DNA of 64,000 nt from Lantana camara (Eukaryota; Streptophyta; Magnoliopsida; Lamiales; Verbenaceae), in contig CM074855.1 in the NCBI GenBank assembly GCA_037501455.1, positions 56,303,001-56,367,000 of the forward strand, read 5' to 3'. The position numbers and the translations under genes are program-made. Positions 46,716 to 59,448 of the stretch are shown piece by piece; position 1 is the stretch's first letter, and every line of letters begins with the position of its first letter. The notes beneath the pieces were generated by a model that did no database searches, was not told the DNA's origin, and was given only the letters and a program-made list of their open reading frames with translations.

Positions 46716-48665
46716 TGTTAGGAATAGTGCCCTAAAAAGCCGATTGTATATCCGCTTTGTGCTTTTTCTTATTGTAATCACAGACAATCTTTGAATGAAA
46801 TAACGAATTGAGGCAACACTTCTTTATATGCTCTTGTTTGGTATGCGTTTACTTTAGCTGTGCATGTATGAGAACTCCCCTAATCCTGATGACTATAGGA
46901 CTCTACCATTTAGGTGAAATGGTTCATGAAACGAGCCCTATATCACATAAGTCATGATTAGTAAAATACTCCAAGCCGATGAGTCCTACAGACAGTGGGA
47001 GTGTCAACCTGACTCCTCTAAGGCTTGCTTGTGGGATCACGCCCTTAAGAAGGACCACCTTGTTTCATGGAGGTGCAAAGTGTATAGTTGATACGTGCGT
47101 GATACATGAGGGTGCTTACTTTAATAAGTAAGTTCACTGAGGTGCCCCGTGTGAGAACATTCCTAAATGGGAAAGGAAGTTTCTATTTCAGGAAATGGAA
47201 ACTTCCAGATTAGGAAATATCTCACGAGTCATTGATGTGATTAATTGATCCTTAGACTTGAGGTTCCTTGTCACTTTATGAGTTAACTCTGTAGTCTTAG
47301 GTATAAGCTTTAAAGGGTGTCGCCTTAGACAACTGATTCAAGGCTTATGCTGGGGCTGCACAAGTGATTCATGAAAGTGAATGAGAATCAAGAAAGGACC
47401 TACACTTGCATTTGCAAGGTGATCTCTTATTGTGTAAGTCATTCATATGCCATATGGAGTCCTTGGCCAAGGCAGTAGATCAAGACATCAAGAAAAGGGT
47501 TTCTTGGATTGAGATCAAATGGATATGAAATGCACTTAGCTTTAAGACTGGATTATTAGGGTTCTGATTATTCCCTTGCCCTAGATCTTGGTTGAGAGAT
47601 AGTAAGTAGGAGGATTGTATCTCACATGATTCAATGACTTAAAGGTTCTGTCGAATCCGAACATTCCAATTCAGCTAGGGGTTAAACACCTGTTGCTAGA
47701 CTATGGTCGTTTAATCTGTGGACTGATTAATTAATTAGTGAATTAATTAATTGGGGTCACTGCTAATTGAATTGAGAACCTAGAGGGTCACACACAACAA
47801 CTTGGTTACATGAGTTGAGGCTTGAAAATGATTAAACGAGTTAATCGGACCAAGAGGGTTCCACACGTGTGAATTCACACGTGTGGATCACGTGAGTGAC
47901 ACGTGTCACTGTGACACGTGTCACACACGTGTATATATATATATATATTATATATATATTAAATAATTAATTAGTTAATTATTTAATAGACTTTGGTTTA
48001 ATTTTGAATTAAAAAGAAAGTCTAATTTTGGAGAAAATAATCTAGTTAATTAATTATGAATTAATTAATTAGATAAAATAAGTTATTTATTTTATAATAA
48101 ATAAAGTATAAAATTATCCAAAAATAGTTTGGATATTTTTTAAGCTCTCTTCAAAGTTGACTAGAATTAGAATTCAAAGTCAAGGTTGAAAATACTTGAT
48201 CCTCAAGTAATAGGAGAGAGGGACCAAAATCCTAGCCCATAAAGGACTAGGAATTTCGGCACTCCCTTGCCTATATATAGGGGAGCTCGAGCTCCCCTTT
48301 AGAGCTAATAGACAATTCTTGGTTCATGTGTTGAACACCTTCCTTTCTCCAAGATTAAATTAAACCCTAGGTTAAGCCCAAACACTAACTAGAGAACTAG
48401 CATCCTTACTAGTTAGATTGTGATCAAGTTGGTGGACTTTCTCTAGAGACTTCAAGTTAGAAGTTTGAAGATTCGAGCTTTACCAAGGAGAGGGGATCAA
48501 GCCGCGTGAAGAGCGTTCTTGGGTGGCTTGAAACGCTTCAAGAAAGAATAAAAGAAAAGTAAGTTTTCTATCTTTACGAATTTGGTTACACGATTGCGAG
48601 TCCTAGATCCTTTTGTTGGGAAAAATTTTTAAATTCCGCTGCTTTCTGATTCGTGTTTTCCAACA
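46716..48665 (+). repeat. Copia-2 3' LTR
   Basis: It has the same length as the 5' LTR at an offset of 8205 bp, with no difference noticed. It carries the G-box cluster (47864-47931) and core promoter (48272-48297), which could drive readout into the Gypsy-B LTR. Confidence 0.97.
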
Positions 48666-48670
48666 GGTTT

Positions 48671-48984
48671 GGCTCTTGCTTGGCTTGATGTTGCTGTTGT
48701 TGAACGTAAGAAAGGAGAAAGGAAGAATGGTTCAGCCTTTAAGGCTGAGCCGGTTCGGTTCACGGGTTCGGTTCAAGGTTTCCGGTTCAAGTTGGTTCGG
48801 TTCAACAATTACGGGTTCAAATATGGCCAACTCAAAATAAAACGAATAAAACACATGCAACACTAATTCAAATAAATTCATATATGTTCAAATAGTTCAA
48901 ATAGGTCATATACAATTTATTCAAAACGCAAATATTAATAAATCACATAATTTACCTGTACCGACTGTTAGTCGGGGTGTTACA
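48671..48984 (-). repeat. Gypsy-B 3' LTR, inner segment
   Basis: The last 314 bp of the LTR after Copia-2, matching 56019-56332 and ending GGGGTGTTACA. It includes CGGTTC-rich words (48750-48800). The gag-pol frame of Gypsy-B ends inside it at 48921. Confidence 0.95.
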
Positions 48985-51900
48985 ACCTCCCCCCCTTCAG
49001 AGAACCTGGTCCCCAGGTTAACTGTCTGACCTGAGAACAACTCTGGGTACAACTGTCTCATCTTCTCCTCAGTCTCCCAAGTAGACTCTTCAGATTTCTG
49101 ATCTCTCCAAAGAACTCGGACCAAGGGAATCTGTTTATTCCTTAACACTTGTATCTTCCGGTCTTGAATCTCAACCGGATGCCTTACTATCGTCAAATCC
49201 GTCTCAAGTTGTACCTCTTCCACAGGGAGAATAGTTGCTTCTTCGGGATAAAACTTCCTGAGCTGCGAGACATGAAACACATTATGTATCCCGGTCAGTC
49301 TCGGCGGTAGGTCCAACCTATACGCCACTTCTCCAACTCTCTCAAGGATTTCAAAAGGTCCAAGGTATCTTGGGTTAAGCTTCCCACCTCGACCTATTCG
49401 AGAAAATCCCTTCCTCGGAGATGCTTTCAAGAACACCTTATCTCCGACTTCAAACTCAAGGGGCCTTCTCCTCTTATCCGCATAGCTCTTCTGACGGTCC
49501 TGAGCTGCCTTCATTCTCTGCTGGATCAACTTAACCTTGGCAGTGGTCTTATCCAATCTCTCTCGAGGTGTAGCTCTTTCGAGCTTATTCTCCTCGGTCC
49601 ACCGCCAATCTTCCAAGTCCCAAAATAGAGGCGATCTACACTTCCTTCCATATAGTGCCTCGTAGGGAGCCATACCAATAGAAGTCTGAAAACTGTTGTT
49701 ATAGGCAAACTCAACCAGAGCTAAATGCTTATCCCACTTCTCCTGGAAATCCAAAGCACATGCCCTCAACAAATCCTCTAAATACTTAATCAGTCTCTCT
49801 GATTGTCCATCTGTCTGAGGATGAAAAGCGGTGCTGAAATTAAGTCTCGTACCCAACCTACTCTGAAGATCCTGCCAAAACTTAGCTGTAAACCTCGGGT
49901 CACGATCTGAGACAATGCTGGCAGGCGCCCCATGAAGTCTCACAATCTCGTTACAATACAATTCGGCCAACTTCGGAGTCTTGTAAGACATCTTTACCTT
50001 GAGAAAATGAGCAGACTTGGTCAATCGGTCGACTATCACCCAAATTCCATCATAACCTCCTCTTGATCTCGGCAAGCCGGACACAAAGTCCATAGTCACT
50101 TGCTCCCACTTCCATTCAGGAATCGGAAGTGGTTGGAGAGTTCCTCCCGGTTTCTGGTGTTCTGCTTTCACCACTTGACACGTGAGACACCGCTTCACAA
50201 AGTTCGCGACATCTCTCTTCATGCCATTCCACCAGAAGTATTCCTTCAAATCTCGGTACATCTTCGTACCACCGGGGTGAATGGAATATCCAGAACGATG
50301 TCCTTCCTCAAGTATTAGCCTCTTGAGATCTTCTGGGACACAAACCCTAGTTTTGAACCTGAACAAACCGGAGTCATCAAACCCAAACTTCGTCTCGGGG
50401 TCTATCCTAGACCGAACCACTAGTCTCTGAATCTCTGCATCCGAAGCCTGAGAATCCAATAACCTCTGTTTCAAATCCGGCTGAACTGAGATGTTAGCTA
50501 ACCGAGCCACTGAAACCAAAACTGTCGAATCCTGTCCTGAAGACCCTGCACTCAAACCTGAAACACTTGCTTTTCTGCTCAAAGCATCTGCCACGACATT
50601 AGCCTTGCCCGGATGATACTGAATCGTGCAGTCATAGTCCTCTAAGAATTCCATCCAACGCCTCTGTCTATTATTCAACTCCTTCTGAGTGAAAAGATAC
50701 TTGAGGCTCTTATGATCCGTGAATATCTCGAAAGTTGTCCCATAGAGGTAATGACGCCACTTCCTCAAAGCAAACACAACCGCTGCAAGCTCAAGATCAT
50801 GAGTGGGGTAGTTCTTCTCGTGTTCCTTCAACTTCCTAGAAGCATAGGCCACCACTCGGCCATTCTGCATCAATACACATCCGAGTCCTTCCTTAGAAGC
50901 ATCTGCACAAACTGAATAACCCTCGGATCCCTCGGGTAGGGTAAGCACTGGTGCTGAAGTTAATCTTTCCTTCAAGGCTTGGAAACTTCTCTCGCACCCA
51001 TCATCCCACTCATACTTCACCTCCTTTTTGGTTAATCGAGTCAACGGGCAAGCAATCTTGGAGAAATCCTTCACAAATCTCCTATAGTAACCCGCTAACC
51101 CGAGAAAACTTCTTATCTCGGAGGCATTCTTCGGTCTTTCCCACTGAACCACAGTCTCAATCTTGGAAGGATCAACTTCAATCCCTTCACCTGAAATTAT
51201 GTGACCCAGAAAAGACACTCTGTCGAGCCAGAACTCGCACTTGCTAAATTTGGCATAAAGCTTGTGCTCTCGAAGGGTCTCCAACACAATCCTGAGGTGA
51301 GATGCGTGCTCTTCTGCAGACTTAGAATACACCAAGATGTCGTCTATGAAAATGACCACAAACTTGTCAAGATATTGCCTGAACACTCGGTGCATCATAT
51401 CCATGAACACGGCTGGAGCATTAGTTAACCCAAACGGCATCACTACAAACTCGAAGTGTCCAAAACGGGTATTGAACGCTGTCTTGGAGATATCCTCTTC
51501 CCGGATACGAAGTTGGTAATACCCCTGCCTCAAATCTAACTTAGAGTACACCTGCGACCCTTGCAAGATGTCAAACAACTCTTCGATATGAGGTAAAGGA
51601 TACTTATTCTTCACTGTCATCCGGTTCAACTCGCGGTAGTCTATACACATCCTCAAAGTCCCATCCTTCTTCTTCACAAATAACACAGGAGCACCCCACG
51701 GGGATGTACTCGGACGGATGTAACCGCAAGTCAAAAGCTCATCCAGCTGAGTTTTCAACTCCTTCAACTCAGCAGGAGCCATCCGATACGGTGTCTTAGA
51801 GGAAGGCTCAGCTCCAGGATAAAGGTCGATTACAAACTCGATGTCCCTATCAGGCGGCAAAGAACCCAAATTCTCAGGGAATACATCGGGAAACTCACTC

Positions 51901-53465
51901 ACGACCTCTGTCTCCTCAAGTTTGGCCTGATCCTTTGGTTTATTCAAAAGATAGGCCACAAAACCTGTCGCGCCGTCCCGGAGGAGCTTACGTGCTTCCA
52001 TAAAAGACACAAACGGGCTGGACTTCAACCTCTCACCCGTAAAGACCACTGACCCCAACGAAACCTTCTTCTCATGACAGTCCAACTGAGCTCGGTATCT
52101 GAAGAGAAAATCCATACCAAGAATAACCCCATACTTCTTCAACGGTAGAACTATCAGATCTGCAGGAAAAACTCGGCCCTCAAACACCACCGGACACTCC
52201 CTAAACACCCTGTCCGCTTCCACAGATCCTCCCAAAGGAGTATTCACCACATACACATGCGCAGATAAATCATCAAGTACAGGTAAGGAAGCAATAATAT
52301 CCCGGGAAATAAATGAATGCGTAGCCCCGGGATCAAACAATGCATGTAGTGATATGCCATGAATGTTGATTGTACCTTCTATCACGGCGTTCGGGTCGAC
52401 ATCAGCAGCTTCCTCCTCTCCGTCCAAAGCATAAACACGTGCCTGCACAACCGGCCTCTTATTCGGGCAAGCATTCACCAAGTGATCAGAGGACCCACAC
52501 ACAAAGCATTTGCCCTGAAGTCTCCAACACCTCTCCACCGGATGTCTCCCCTGACAAAAAGAACAAACAGGTGGTCCCTGAGCTGGAGCCGGTCGAACTG
52601 GAGCAACAGGAGGTGCCACGGGACCGGTAATACGGGGCTTCTTGTTCCCTAGACCCTGGGGACGAAAAGCCGGTGGGACAGGAGCTCGTGGAGCAAAAGA
52701 AATGGGCCTCTTACCCAATCCAGAACCGGATCCTGCAACCCGTGTAGAAGAGAAAGGTGGAGGCTTCAATCGAGCCATTTGGGCCTCAACTTGAATTGCC
52801 CTCTTGGTAACCTTGGCCCAGGTACTCACATTCGCCGCTTGTAAAGCTTCTTGAATATCCCGGCGAAGTCCATGAAGAAAAGCTCGGGCCTTATGGTCAT
52901 CATGGTCGGTGATGTGAGTAGCATACGGAGCTAGCCTCTCAAACTCCAATAAGTAATCCTCCACCGTCCGGTTGCCTTGCCTCAAATTAGTGAACTCTTG
53001 GAGGCGACGTTCTTGTGCACTATGAGGGATGTATTTCTCATGGAATTCCTGCACAAACGTCTCCCAGTTAAATTCCATACCCATCCTCTCCAACTTGGAT
53101 CTCACACTCCTTAGCCAAATGGCCGCTGGCCCTTGAATAATTCGCCCGGTGCAAATAGCCTTGTCCTGAGAAGTCCCTGGACATATTTCCCAAATACCTC
53201 GAATTTCCGACAACCACTCTTCTGCCTTAATATCATCTCCTCCATACCACTTTGGAGGGTTGTTGTTCCTGAAGTCCCGATATACAGCAGAAATATCTTG
53301 TCCTTCACCCAGATTGGCATTACCCCTTTGATTTTGTTGGAGTTGATTGAGTAGGGCTTGAACAACATTTTCCGCGTTCATAGGTGGTGGCGGAGGTGCG
53401 TTATGTAGAGCCGGTTCATTCAAATCAGGAGTTTGTTCACGGTTGTTATGTCTTCTTGGAGGCAT
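48921..53465 (-). CDS. Gypsy-B Gag-Pol polyprotein with chromodomain, intact
   Basis: One unbroken frame of 1514 codons from the MPPRR start (53465) to a stop inside the 3' LTR. An upstream in-frame Met at 53528 exists, but MPPRR matches the Gypsy-A gag start. Counted from 53528: capsid 90-250, zinc knuckles at 322-334 and 341-354, protease DPGATHSF at 399-406, RT about 600-800 with IDD at 728-730, RNase H about 870-985, and integrase zinc domain with H1077, H1084, C1114, C1117. The integrase catalytic residues are D1147, D1208, E1244 (D35E spacing). The GPY/F module is at 1390-1425 and a chromodomain-like tail at about 1448-1498. Residues after about 1510 come from the polypurine tract and LTR. 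All motifs are intact, so this is a candidate autonomous Tekay/Del element. Confidence 0.96.
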   Translation of the reverse strand: MPPRRHNNREQTPDLNEPALHNAPPPPPMNAENVVQALLNQLQQNQRGNANLGEGQDISAVYRDFRNNNPPKWYGGDDIKAEEWLSEIRGIWEICPGTSQDKAICTGRIIQGPAAIWLRSVRSKLERMGMEFNWETFVQEFHEKYIPHSAQERRLQEFTNLRQGNRTVEDYLLEFERLAPYATHITDHDDHKARAFLHGLRRDIQEALQAANVSTWAKVTKRAIQVEAQMARLKPPPFSSTRVAGSGSGLGKRPISFAPRAPVPPAFRPQGLGNKKPRITGPVAPPVAPVRPAPAQGPPVCSFCQGRHPVERCWRLQGKCFVCGSSDHLVNACPNKRPVVQARVYALDGEEEAADVDPNAVIEGTINIHGISLHALFDPGATHSFISRDIIASLPVLDDLSAHVYVVNTPLGGSVEADRVFRECPVVFEGRVFPADLIVLPLKKYGVILGMDFLFRYRAQLDCHEKKVSLGSVVFTGERLKSSPFVSFMEARKLLRDGATGFVAYLLNKPKDQAKLEETEVVSEFPDVFPENLGSLPPDRDIEFVIDLYPGAEPSSKTPYRMAPAELKELKTQLDELLTCGYIRPSTSPWGAPVLFVKKKDGTLRMCIDYRELNRMTVKNKYPLPHIEELFDILQGSQVYSKLDLRQGYYQLRIREEDISKTAFNTRFGHFEFVVMPFGLTNAPAVFMDMMHRVFRQYLDKFVVIFIDDILVYSKSAEEHASHLRIVLETLREHKLYAKFSKCEFWLDRVSFLGHIISGEGIEVDPSKIETVVQWERPKNASEIRSFLGLAGYYRRFVKDFSKIACPLTRLTKKEVKYEWDDGCERSFQALKERLTSAPVLTLPEGSEGYSVCADASKEGLGCVLMQNGRVVAYASRKLKEHEKNYPTHDLELAAVVFALRKWRHYLYGTTFEIFTDHKSLKYLFTQKELNNRQRRWMEFLEDYDCTIQYHPGKANVVADALSRKASVSGLSAGSSGQDSTVLVSVARLANISVQPDLKQRLLDSQASDAEIQRLVVRSRIDPETKFGFDDSGLFRFKTRVCVPEDLKRLILEEGHRSGYSIHPGGTKMYRDLKEYFWWNGMKRDVANFVKRCLTCQVVKAEHQKPGGTLQPLPIPEWKWEQVTMDFVSGLPRSRGGYDGIWVIVDRLTKSAHFLKVKMSYKTPKLAELYCNEIVRLHGAPASIVSDRDPRFTAKFWQDLQSRLGTRLNFSTAFHPQTDGQSERLIKYLEDLLRACALDFQEKWDKHLALVEFAYNNSFQTSIGMAPYEALYGRKCRSPLFWDLEDWRWTEENKLERATPRERLDKTTAKVKLIQQRMKAAQDRQKSYADKRRRPLEFEVGDKVFLKASPRKGFSRIGRGGKLNPRYLGPFEILERVGEVAYRLDLPPRLTGIHNVFHVSQLRKFYPEEATILPVEEVQLETDLTIVRHPVEIQDRKIQVLRNKQIPLVRVLWRDQKSEESTWETEEKMRQLYPELFSGQTVNLGTRFSEGGEVVTPRLTVGTGKLCDLLIFAF
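48985..48997 (-). other. Gypsy-B polypurine tract
   Basis: In element orientation GAAGGGGGGGAGGT touches the 3' LTR. It is also translated as part of the gag-pol frame. Confidence 0.88.
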
Positions 53466-53689
53466 CCTGAAATTCACAAATTCCAGCAATATGGATGCAT
53501 GTACATTAGTGTATGAATATGTATACAATTTAAGAAAATAATCAAGTAATCAATTAGTCAAGTAATCACATACTCAAATCATATATGCACATAATCAAAC
53601 AATCACGTTGCCCTAAGCCGTACGACCTAGACAGACCCACACGACACTAGAGCCCGGTTTTGCAACCGCGCTCTGATACCACTTAAGGA
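53466..53689 (-). other. Gypsy-B leader and tRNA-Met primer binding site
   Basis: Short 224-bp leader. The reverse complement of 53670-53681 is TGGTATCAGAGC, complementary to initiator tRNA-Met, 8 bp inside the LTR at 53690. Confidence 0.92.
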
Positions 53690-54139
53690 TGTAGCACACG
53701 TAGGGCCACATCCCCCGCACCATAATCCGAACCCGAATACGAAATGGAATGTCCGCACCCGAATCCGAATCATAGCGAACGGGAGACCAAACACACACAC
53801 TAGGCTAGGCGGAGCTAAACCAACAACGAAACAGAGTGCGCGGAAGCAATAAATAAAACCATAAACAGAATCATCACATATATATACGTAGGTACCAACT
53901 CACACCTATCCATATAGTATTTACATATAAGTACCAACGCATCACTTACAAAAGCCATCCCGGCTCGAACAAAATAATCAGTAGGTATATACAAATCATA
54001 GCTGCATAACTACAAAATAATAAAGTGCAAGAAGGTAAATGCACCTAACGAGACCTAGACTGACAAGTGCATAAAGCAGACACACTTCTCCGCCTAGCTC
54101 ACGCTCCCAAAACCTGCAACTAAAAGAGTAAACGAGGAG

Positions 54140-54195
54140 TCAGTCAACTGACTGAGTGAGGGGGCTAACGCACACCCACACCCTACATATATATA
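54140..54195 (-). promoter_or_regulatory. Predicted Gypsy-B promoter and start-site hairpin
   Basis: On the minus strand TATATATA (54188-54195) is followed about 33 bp later by a stem TCAGTCA / TGACTGA (54140-54155, 2-nt loop), next to CCCCCTCACTCAG. S1 and Gypsy-C have the same arrangement. Confidence 0.55.
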
Positions 54196-55215
54196 GAGCA
54201 GAGCACAAAGCAAAGGCGAAACTATGAACCGGAATAGGTTTTACAAGCTAAAACTTTCCAAAACAAATACATATACTTTAAAACATTTCATAAACACTAT
54301 CCCGATTCATACTTCTCAATCATACACAACAAACATAATGCTCGGCGAGAACGAGCTTCCAACCTTTACTCCTCAGAACAAACAAAACAGAAATCATACA
54401 TATCAACCTCTACTCCGTTGATGGAAGAGCCACCGGCGGCCCTAACCATCCATACATATACAGACTCACGAGGGGTAGCGAACCCACATCGTGCCCTCCC
54501 CGGTTTTTACGCCGAAGGCATCGAAATATCACACCTTCCCAAACTCCCAGGGGTCGCGTGTGATATATCGGATGGAGACTACGCACAGGCCGAACCTCGA
54601 CGGCCCGAACCGTCCCGAGGGTTCCTTACCCGTAGCTCCTTGGATCCACACATACAAATCATATCATATCACATGCCAAATCTTTCATGGCGATCTCGCT
54701 AACAGAATCGTAAAGCTTTTCCAAAATATAGCTTACATAGGCTTACTTAATATCTTTTCCCCAAAGCAAAGTTGTTCACAAGATCATAAACATATTCTAA
54801 TCAACACATACATATCTATATATATAATATATAGTCACATGCACGGCTTGAAAACATCACATAAGGCTTTAGGTCACTTTAGCTAATAAAAATCCTAAAC
54901 CTCACCTTGTGCGTGACCAAAATATGAGCAGACGTGAACCTACGCCTCGGGCTCGTCAACTGGAACCTCCTCTGTAAAGAAAACACGAAAGCCCAAGACT
55001 TAGACTCTATATGAACCAAATAGGACGCTCGGCAAAATGCATGGTTCATATTCAAGATAAAATGTCACGATTAATTCATAAAATTCACAAAAATCATATC
55101 ACACATGCTTAATTACAATTTAATTATGCAAAACAATCAAATTATACAATTATAATGCAAAAGAAAAGCATTTAAAATCATACAAATGCATAACTAAATC
55201 AAAGGAAAGAAATGG

Positions 55216-55498
55216 CAAAATCCACCCTAGCGGATTTTTCCAAAGGGAAAAATCCACCCCCATGGATTTTTCCCAAGCTACTGCCTCAAATCCACCCTCG
55301 CGGATTTTTCCAAAAGGAAAAATCCACGATCGTGGATTTGCTCCAGTAGAACGGGTTCCGGCCCTGGGAACGACCGTTCCCGTTCCCAGTACAAACTGGG
55401 AACGGTCGTTCCCACTCTCGGGATGAACAGTACCGAGCCTGGGAACGGTCGTTCCCAGTTTAAAACTGGGCGGGAACGGCCGTTCCGGCCTGGTTCGA
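55216..55498. repeat. Palindrome array in Gypsy-B 5' LTR
   Basis: Two families of short palindromes alternate. AATCCAC...GTGGATT or CGGATT types include the perfect AAATCCACGATCGTGGATTT at 55320-55339. GGGAACG..CGTTCCC types occur at about 55376, 55398, 55441 and 55471. The array is duplicated in the other LTR. Confidence 0.9.
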
Positions 55499-56337
55499 AG
55501 TCTGGAACAGAAAATATGTTCACAGAAACAGGGGAAGCTCATTTAAGAGCCAAAAATGGCCAAAATTCAATCCCAAGAGTTGCCACAACCTCCCAAAATG
55601 CACAAACAAATCACATAGTTCATGCTTGACAATTAAACACTCAAATAACTCAATAAAACGGACTAAAAAGGCATGATCAAAGGATTGAAACTTCAAGCTA
55701 AAATCATGATCAACAATCAATACTCCACCAACCATGGCTTGAAATGCAATAAATGCAACTTATATAGCATATACCACTCATATATGAAGCTAAAGATCAA
55801 ACACTTCAAGTAAAGAGCACATATCCAAGTTTTTAGATAAACCCTTACTATTCACGTAGGGAAGCAAAGGCATGCAAAACTCACTCCAAACTCAGAGATT
55901 AAACCATGGAAACGACAAGCACGACGAGAGGATTCCGAAACCTACCTAAGTTCGAGAAAAGGCGAAGAAACGGGAGAGATATCGGCTTGGAAAGTTGGAT
56001 GATCAAACTTGAGGGTTTGGCTCTTGCTTGGCTTGATGTTGCTGTTGTTGAACGTAAGAAAGGAGAAAGGAAGAATGGTTCAGCCTTTAAGGCTGAGCCG
56101 GTTCGGTTCACGGGTTCGGTTCAAGGTTTCCGGTTCAAGTTGGTTCGGTTCAACAATTACGGGTTCAAATATGGCCAACTCAAAATAAAACGAATAAAAC
56201 ACATGCAACACTAATTCAAATAAATTCATATATGTTCAAATAGTTCAAATAGGTCATATACAATTTATTCAAAACGCAAATATTAATAAATCACATAATT
56301 TACCTGTACCGACTGTTAGTCGGGGTGTTACAAAGCT

Positions 56338-59069
56338 TGTATGAATAGTTAGGGTTAGACTTCGTTTGTTGAATCCTTGGCTTAGCTTGAGTTTGTGGCC
56401 GATTTGAGACTTCTTGGGTGATTGTATGAACTTCTTTGCTTCCATTTTTGATCTATACTCCATGATAGATGTGTTGGGATGATTTTCTCTTTAGACCCTT
56501 TGATGAAATTATGTGATTTAGAGCCCCAAACTTGATGATCAAAACTGCCTCCCCTGTTTCGGGACTGCTGTGTGAATTTATGCTTTGTTGTTTGAGTTAA
56601 TGACTTCCAATTCATATGAATTTGCATGTAGATGTTGTATACTAATTTTTTTATATGTTATCCCTGCTCTTGCAAGTTTTTAGATCCATTTTCAGCTCCT
56701 AAATCGAAGCATGATGGCCGGTTTGTATGCTATGCGCGAACCGAACTGCTGCTGTTGCATTTTGTGATTACTTGGTGGTTCTAATGTGTTCCAATTCGTT
56801 CCATTTTGCATATATATGATGTATATTAGTTTTTTAGTATGTTAGCATGCATTCCCCAAGGTTTTAGATTCAAATTCAGTCCCTAGGTACTTGATCATGG
56901 GGTGATTTAACTAACCGAGCTCATATGTGCGGTTTTGGCGTCCCAGACTTGCTGCATGTTTTTGATACTCTTAACGTGTGATTTGGCCTTAGAATTCTAA
57001 ATGAAATATGCTCCTAACATGCTAAATTTGTTGTATATTAAGTTTCATAAGATTTGGAGTTGATTTTGTATGCTTTTGGGACTGATTTTGTATAGGGTCT
57101 GTTTTACCGATAAGCTTTGTTTGAGTTTTTGGGTCTGTACCGTGACACCCCCGTGTCTCATTTGCTTTGTAATGGGTGACACCCCCGTGTCATGCCCTTT
57201 TTCCAGTTCTGTACTGAGACACCCCCGTGTCTCAGTCTATTCAATTTGAGGGACACGGGCGTGTCCCTCCCCCTCCGCTTTTCTTGTCTTTTCCTTTTCG
57301 GTTTTTGGTTGTTTCACCTCTCTAATGACTTTATCTTCATTTGTGATGAACTATGAACATGTTATGCTATGTGTTGGGAGTATCGTGGTTTAATTTCATA
57401 GCATTTGGTTGAGATTTAGGCATGCTTTTACCGAATGCCGTTTATGTGTCATTTGTGGTTCCCGTAACCCATTTCCCCTATCATATGATTTCTTCTTGTT
57501 CTCAAACTTTGGAAATATGTTACATTATGTAATATGAATACGTTTGAATGTGTGTTGAACTTGGTTTACTTCAATGCTCTTATTTGCCTAAATGTTGGAT
57601 CTTGGGTTATGATTATTTTTGAATTTCTTGAGTTGAATCGATTGGAAATGTGAAATGTGAAGGATATGAACACGATTGAATACGAATACTTCATTGAATA
57701 AATGAATTGAATGTTTATATGTCCTTAAGACTTTAATAGTGCACATGAACGTGTTCATTACATTATAGCTTCTTCTCTTCATTCATATCATGATCATTAC
57801 ATTGCCGAGCGTCTTAATTGGTCATGTTGAGTCTCACTTCACCTTTAATGCACAGATTTTGTTTCCGTTGGAGATGAGGCCGGTCCGAGAGGCTCTTGTG
57901 TTCTCCTCTTTGCGGTTTAAGGTGGGTTTCTCTTCTATTTAGTCAAATGGCCCTATATACTCCCAATGTGAAAAGATTTCGGACAAAAATATATATATGT
58001 ATAAAGAGTCGTTTTCAAGAGTAAATGTTTTCAACGTAAAGCCTTTATTTCTTGAACCCTACCTAATGTTTTGGCGAGAATGAATGAATGTTATGCACTG
58101 AATGTGGCCCAGGGGCTTGGTGTGAGTGGGGACCCGAGGAGGCAAGGGCTGACGGCAAACCCTCACACTAGTCCCACCAATGAACGGCGTAACCGGACCT
58201 CGTTAGGAGTTAGCGAGGAATGGACGCTGAGTGCCATCTGGGGAGTCATGTTCCGCTTTTGGTCAATGAATGGGTGGATGGGCCTTGCAAACCCGCCACC
58301 AACCCGGAGGAAGAAGGTGTAAATGTTATTGAATGCGCACGAAAGAATGATATATATGAAAAGAAAGAAAGAATGAATGAAGGAATGTTAACGAATGTTA
58401 ATGAATGTTAATGAATATTAATGTAGTACACGAGGTGTTGGTTGGAGATAATGCACGTCCACTCGCCGGGCCATTAATGACCTAATGTTAATGATTTGCT
58501 ATAATCCCTTTTGATGATTTCTATTTACCCACTTGGGAAATCCTTCAAAAACCTCACTTGGGATTATAGCTTGCATGTGATTGTTAAATTCCGTTGTATA
58601 TTATAATTATGCCCTGCTTTTATACCCACCAGTCCCTTTTGGACTGAACCCGTTTGGCTTTCAGTTGTGTTGTGCAGGTGTCAAGGGAGCTAGGCGGGAT
58701 TTCAGGTCATAGGTTTTACTTTCGTGTTTTAATCCTTGTATTTTGGTCTTACACTCACATATTGCGCCTGTGATCATTGTATAAGAATGTTGTTGGAGCG
58801 TACTTGTTTTGAGCCGTGACGGCAATTAATAATGTATATAACTTATTTTGGAGTTGTGATGCTCGTTGTATGTATACTTGATGTATGTCCGTTTATTACT
58901 TCCGTTTTATTGTTTGTTATGAAATTTTGGTTCAAGGGTTAGTCCCGTCTAGCATAGAGTGTGTGTTTGTCCCCGTTCGCCGTGGTTTGGCTCGGGTATG
59001 GATCGTCCATTTCATATTCGGGTCGGGTCTCAGTGCGGGGGATGTGACACCTTGCGCTCGGGTGTTACA
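56338..59069 (+). repeat. Element E 3' LTR, second part
   Basis: The LTR continues after Gypsy-B, from the base after the repeated AAGCT (56333-56337), to CGGGTGTTACA at 59069. It keeps the terminal blocks CCCGTCTAGCATAG and GTGCGGGGGATGTG shared with other gypsy-type LTRs. A palindrome array lies at 57142-57269. I see no gene; the 83-codon frame at 58071 is LTR sequence. Confidence 0.9.
57142..57269. repeat. Palindrome array in element E LTR
   Basis: Four stem-loops: GTGACAC/GTGTCTC type at about 57142-57159, TGACAC/GTGTCA at about 57177-57192, CTGAGACAC/GTGTCTCAG at 57214-57235 (4-nt loop), and GAGGGACAC/GTGTCCCTC at 57248-57269 (4-nt loop). All share ACAC..CGTGT around a C- or G-rich loop. 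Confidence 0.9.
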
Positions 59070-59448
59070 GAAATGATCTTGGGAAGGTTGGGGATGCAAT
59101 ATACCGTGATTCACCATCCTTGATTTTTGTGAAATAATCAAATTTCCATTTAACCCCTCAAATATTCAAGTCATGCAATTAAGTATGTATAGTTTTGAAA
59201 TATGATCAATTTAGTCCTTGAAAATGTTATGCAATTTGGTCCCTAAAGGTTAGGAAGAAAATCAAATAGGGACAATTTCGTAATTAAACCATACTCGGTG
59301 AATATTTTACGAAATGAATATTTTCAAGTCATGAAAGAAATCCTCAGTTTGATATAGATTCATAAAATTTCATGAAAGTATTATAAAATATAATTTATAA
59401 AATTATTTTAAACATAAGATATTAATAAATAAAATTCGGGGCGTTACA
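59070..59448 (-). repeat. Gypsy-C 3' LTR, inner segment
   Basis: Sequence from the end of element E to GGGGCGTTACA (59448), directly followed by a polypurine tract, so this is the inner end of the Gypsy-C LTR. It begins GAAAT, the likely target duplication of E. The matching part of the right LTR is outside the window. Confidence 0.82.

Larger units (their letters stand above)
38511..48665 (+). mobile_element. Copia-2: near-intact, very young Ty1/copia element
   Basis: The 10155-bp plus-strand element has LTRs of exactly 1950 bp each (38511-40460 and 46716-48665), in which I noticed no difference. It has a tRNA-Met primer site, a polypurine tract, and target duplication GGTTT (38506-38510 and 48666-48670). 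The empty site is present in the other Gypsy-B LTR at about 56014-56018, where GGTTT occurs once and the flanks join. The long frame encodes all copia domains and has one early nonsense codon. It is the same family as Copia-1. Confidence 0.97.
36182..56332 (-). mobile_element. Gypsy-B: structurally intact Tekay/Del chromovirus (split by Copia-2)
   Basis: The minus-strand element has TG...CA LTRs, a polypurine tract, an unbroken gag-pol frame, a tRNA-Met primer site and target duplication AAGCT (36177-36181 and 56333-56337). The 3' LTR (36182-38510 plus 48671-48984) carries Copia-2. Without Copia-2 both LTRs are 2643 bp long. I noticed two substitutions between them, near 37643/55151 and 38008/55516. 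Identical lengths and near-identity mean a very recent insertion. Confidence 0.96.
53690..56332 (-). repeat. Gypsy-B 5' LTR (uninterrupted copy)
   Basis: The LTR is 2643 bp, starting TGTAGCACACG and ending GGGGTGTTACA. It is followed by AAGCT. It preserves the empty target of Copia-2 at 56014-56018. The 94-, 130- and 131-codon frames in it are duplicated in the other LTR and overlap repeats, so I do not call them genes. Confidence 0.96.

Noticed and set aside
58071..58411. Short ORFs in the E LTR with NERRNRTSLGVSEEW
   Set aside because: No homology recognised, overlapping frames and location inside an LTR.
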